This document shows positions 21,755 to 21,857 of a DNA stretch of 21,857 nucleotides, one piece after another (positions within the stretch are counted from its first letter, which is position 1; the number at the start of each line of letters is the position of its first letter). The position numbers and the translations under genes are program-made. A model generated the notes under the pieces. It was not told the DNA's origin. It saw only the letters and a program-made list of their open reading frames with translations, and ran no database searches. The stretch is from positions 1-21,857 of the forward strand of contig JAIRMS010000003.1 of the NCBI GenBank assembly GCA_031258475.1. The letters are read 5' to 3'. Source of the stretch: Holosporaceae bacterium. GTDB taxonomy: Bacteria; Pseudomonadota; Alphaproteobacteria; UBA3830.

Positions 21755-21857
21755 TCATGAGATTTTCAACCAAAGCATGATGCATCTGATTTGAACAGCA
21801 GCAATGAATGATTTGACATTTTTTGCATATCTTGTGGCGATACCTCTCCAGTCTTTC
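21755..21857 (-). CDS. IS5-family transposase, C-terminal end (partial, runs off the window)
   Basis: The minus strand from the window edge reads KDWRGIATRYAKNVKSFIAA, then VQIRCIMLWLKIS and a stop (TGA, complement of 21755-21757). The DWR-x-IATRY-x-K pattern followed by a hydrophobic helix is typical of the C-terminus of IS5/IS427-type transposases. The rest lies beyond the window, so whether the element is intact cannot be told. No terminal inverted repeat is seen before the MITE-like copy starts, which suggests a truncated end. Confidence 0.75.
   Translation of the reverse strand, partial: KDWRGIATRYAKNVKSFIAAVQIRCIMLWLKIS

Overview
This window looks like the chromosome of an obligate or facultative intracellular alphaproteobacterium, plausibly Holosporales or a related order. 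The alphaproteobacterial signature is a MipZ-type ATPase, a DivK-PleD pair, an FlbD-like sigma-54 activator and CtrA-like boxes. The AT-rich sequence, decayed insertion sequences, dispersed short repeats and a duplicated secreted ankyrin-like protein point to a host-associated lifestyle. The order-level assignment is inference.

Layout. 1-2400 is a decay zone: the C-terminal end of an IS1634-type transposase, a broken plus-strand gene, the start of a secreted protein facing it, and an IS481 transposase remnant. 2428-3265 holds tRNA-Val, tRNA-Arg(ACG), a DedA membrane protein and a convergent tRNA-Arg(TCT). 3612-5015 carries a small secreted protein and a CarD-like transcription factor, separated by a MITE-like repeat fused to a second, internally deleted IS481 remnant. 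5044-7588 (minus) has an EAL phosphodiesterase and mutL; an FlbD-like sigma-54 activator diverges at 7683. 8902-13623 (minus) is a tight five-gene run: potH, potI, mipZ, lysC and a flavin oxidoreductase. 13802-15470 is divK-pleD, preceded by CtrA-like boxes. 15512-18245 holds two tandem secreted paralogs with duplicated promoters, separated and flanked by MITE-like repeats. 18341-20434 is groES-groEL with promoter and terminator. 20577-21562 is folE-folA. The window ends in another MITE-like copy and the 3' end of an IS5-type transposase.

How the genes fit together. Cell-cycle and second-messenger functions dominate: MipZ positions division, DivK and PleD normally connect phosphorelay to c-di-GMP, the EAL protein would degrade c-di-GMP, and the FlbD-like protein would drive sigma-54 genes. 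The most striking point is that DivK and both PleD receiver domains have lost the phosphoacceptor aspartate, while the PleD GGDEF active site and inhibitory site are intact and the CtrA-like boxes upstream of divK remain. This suggests a cell-cycle circuit rewired away from phosphorylation. The second item of interest is the secreted repeat family with its own duplicated promoter, embedded in mobile repeats.
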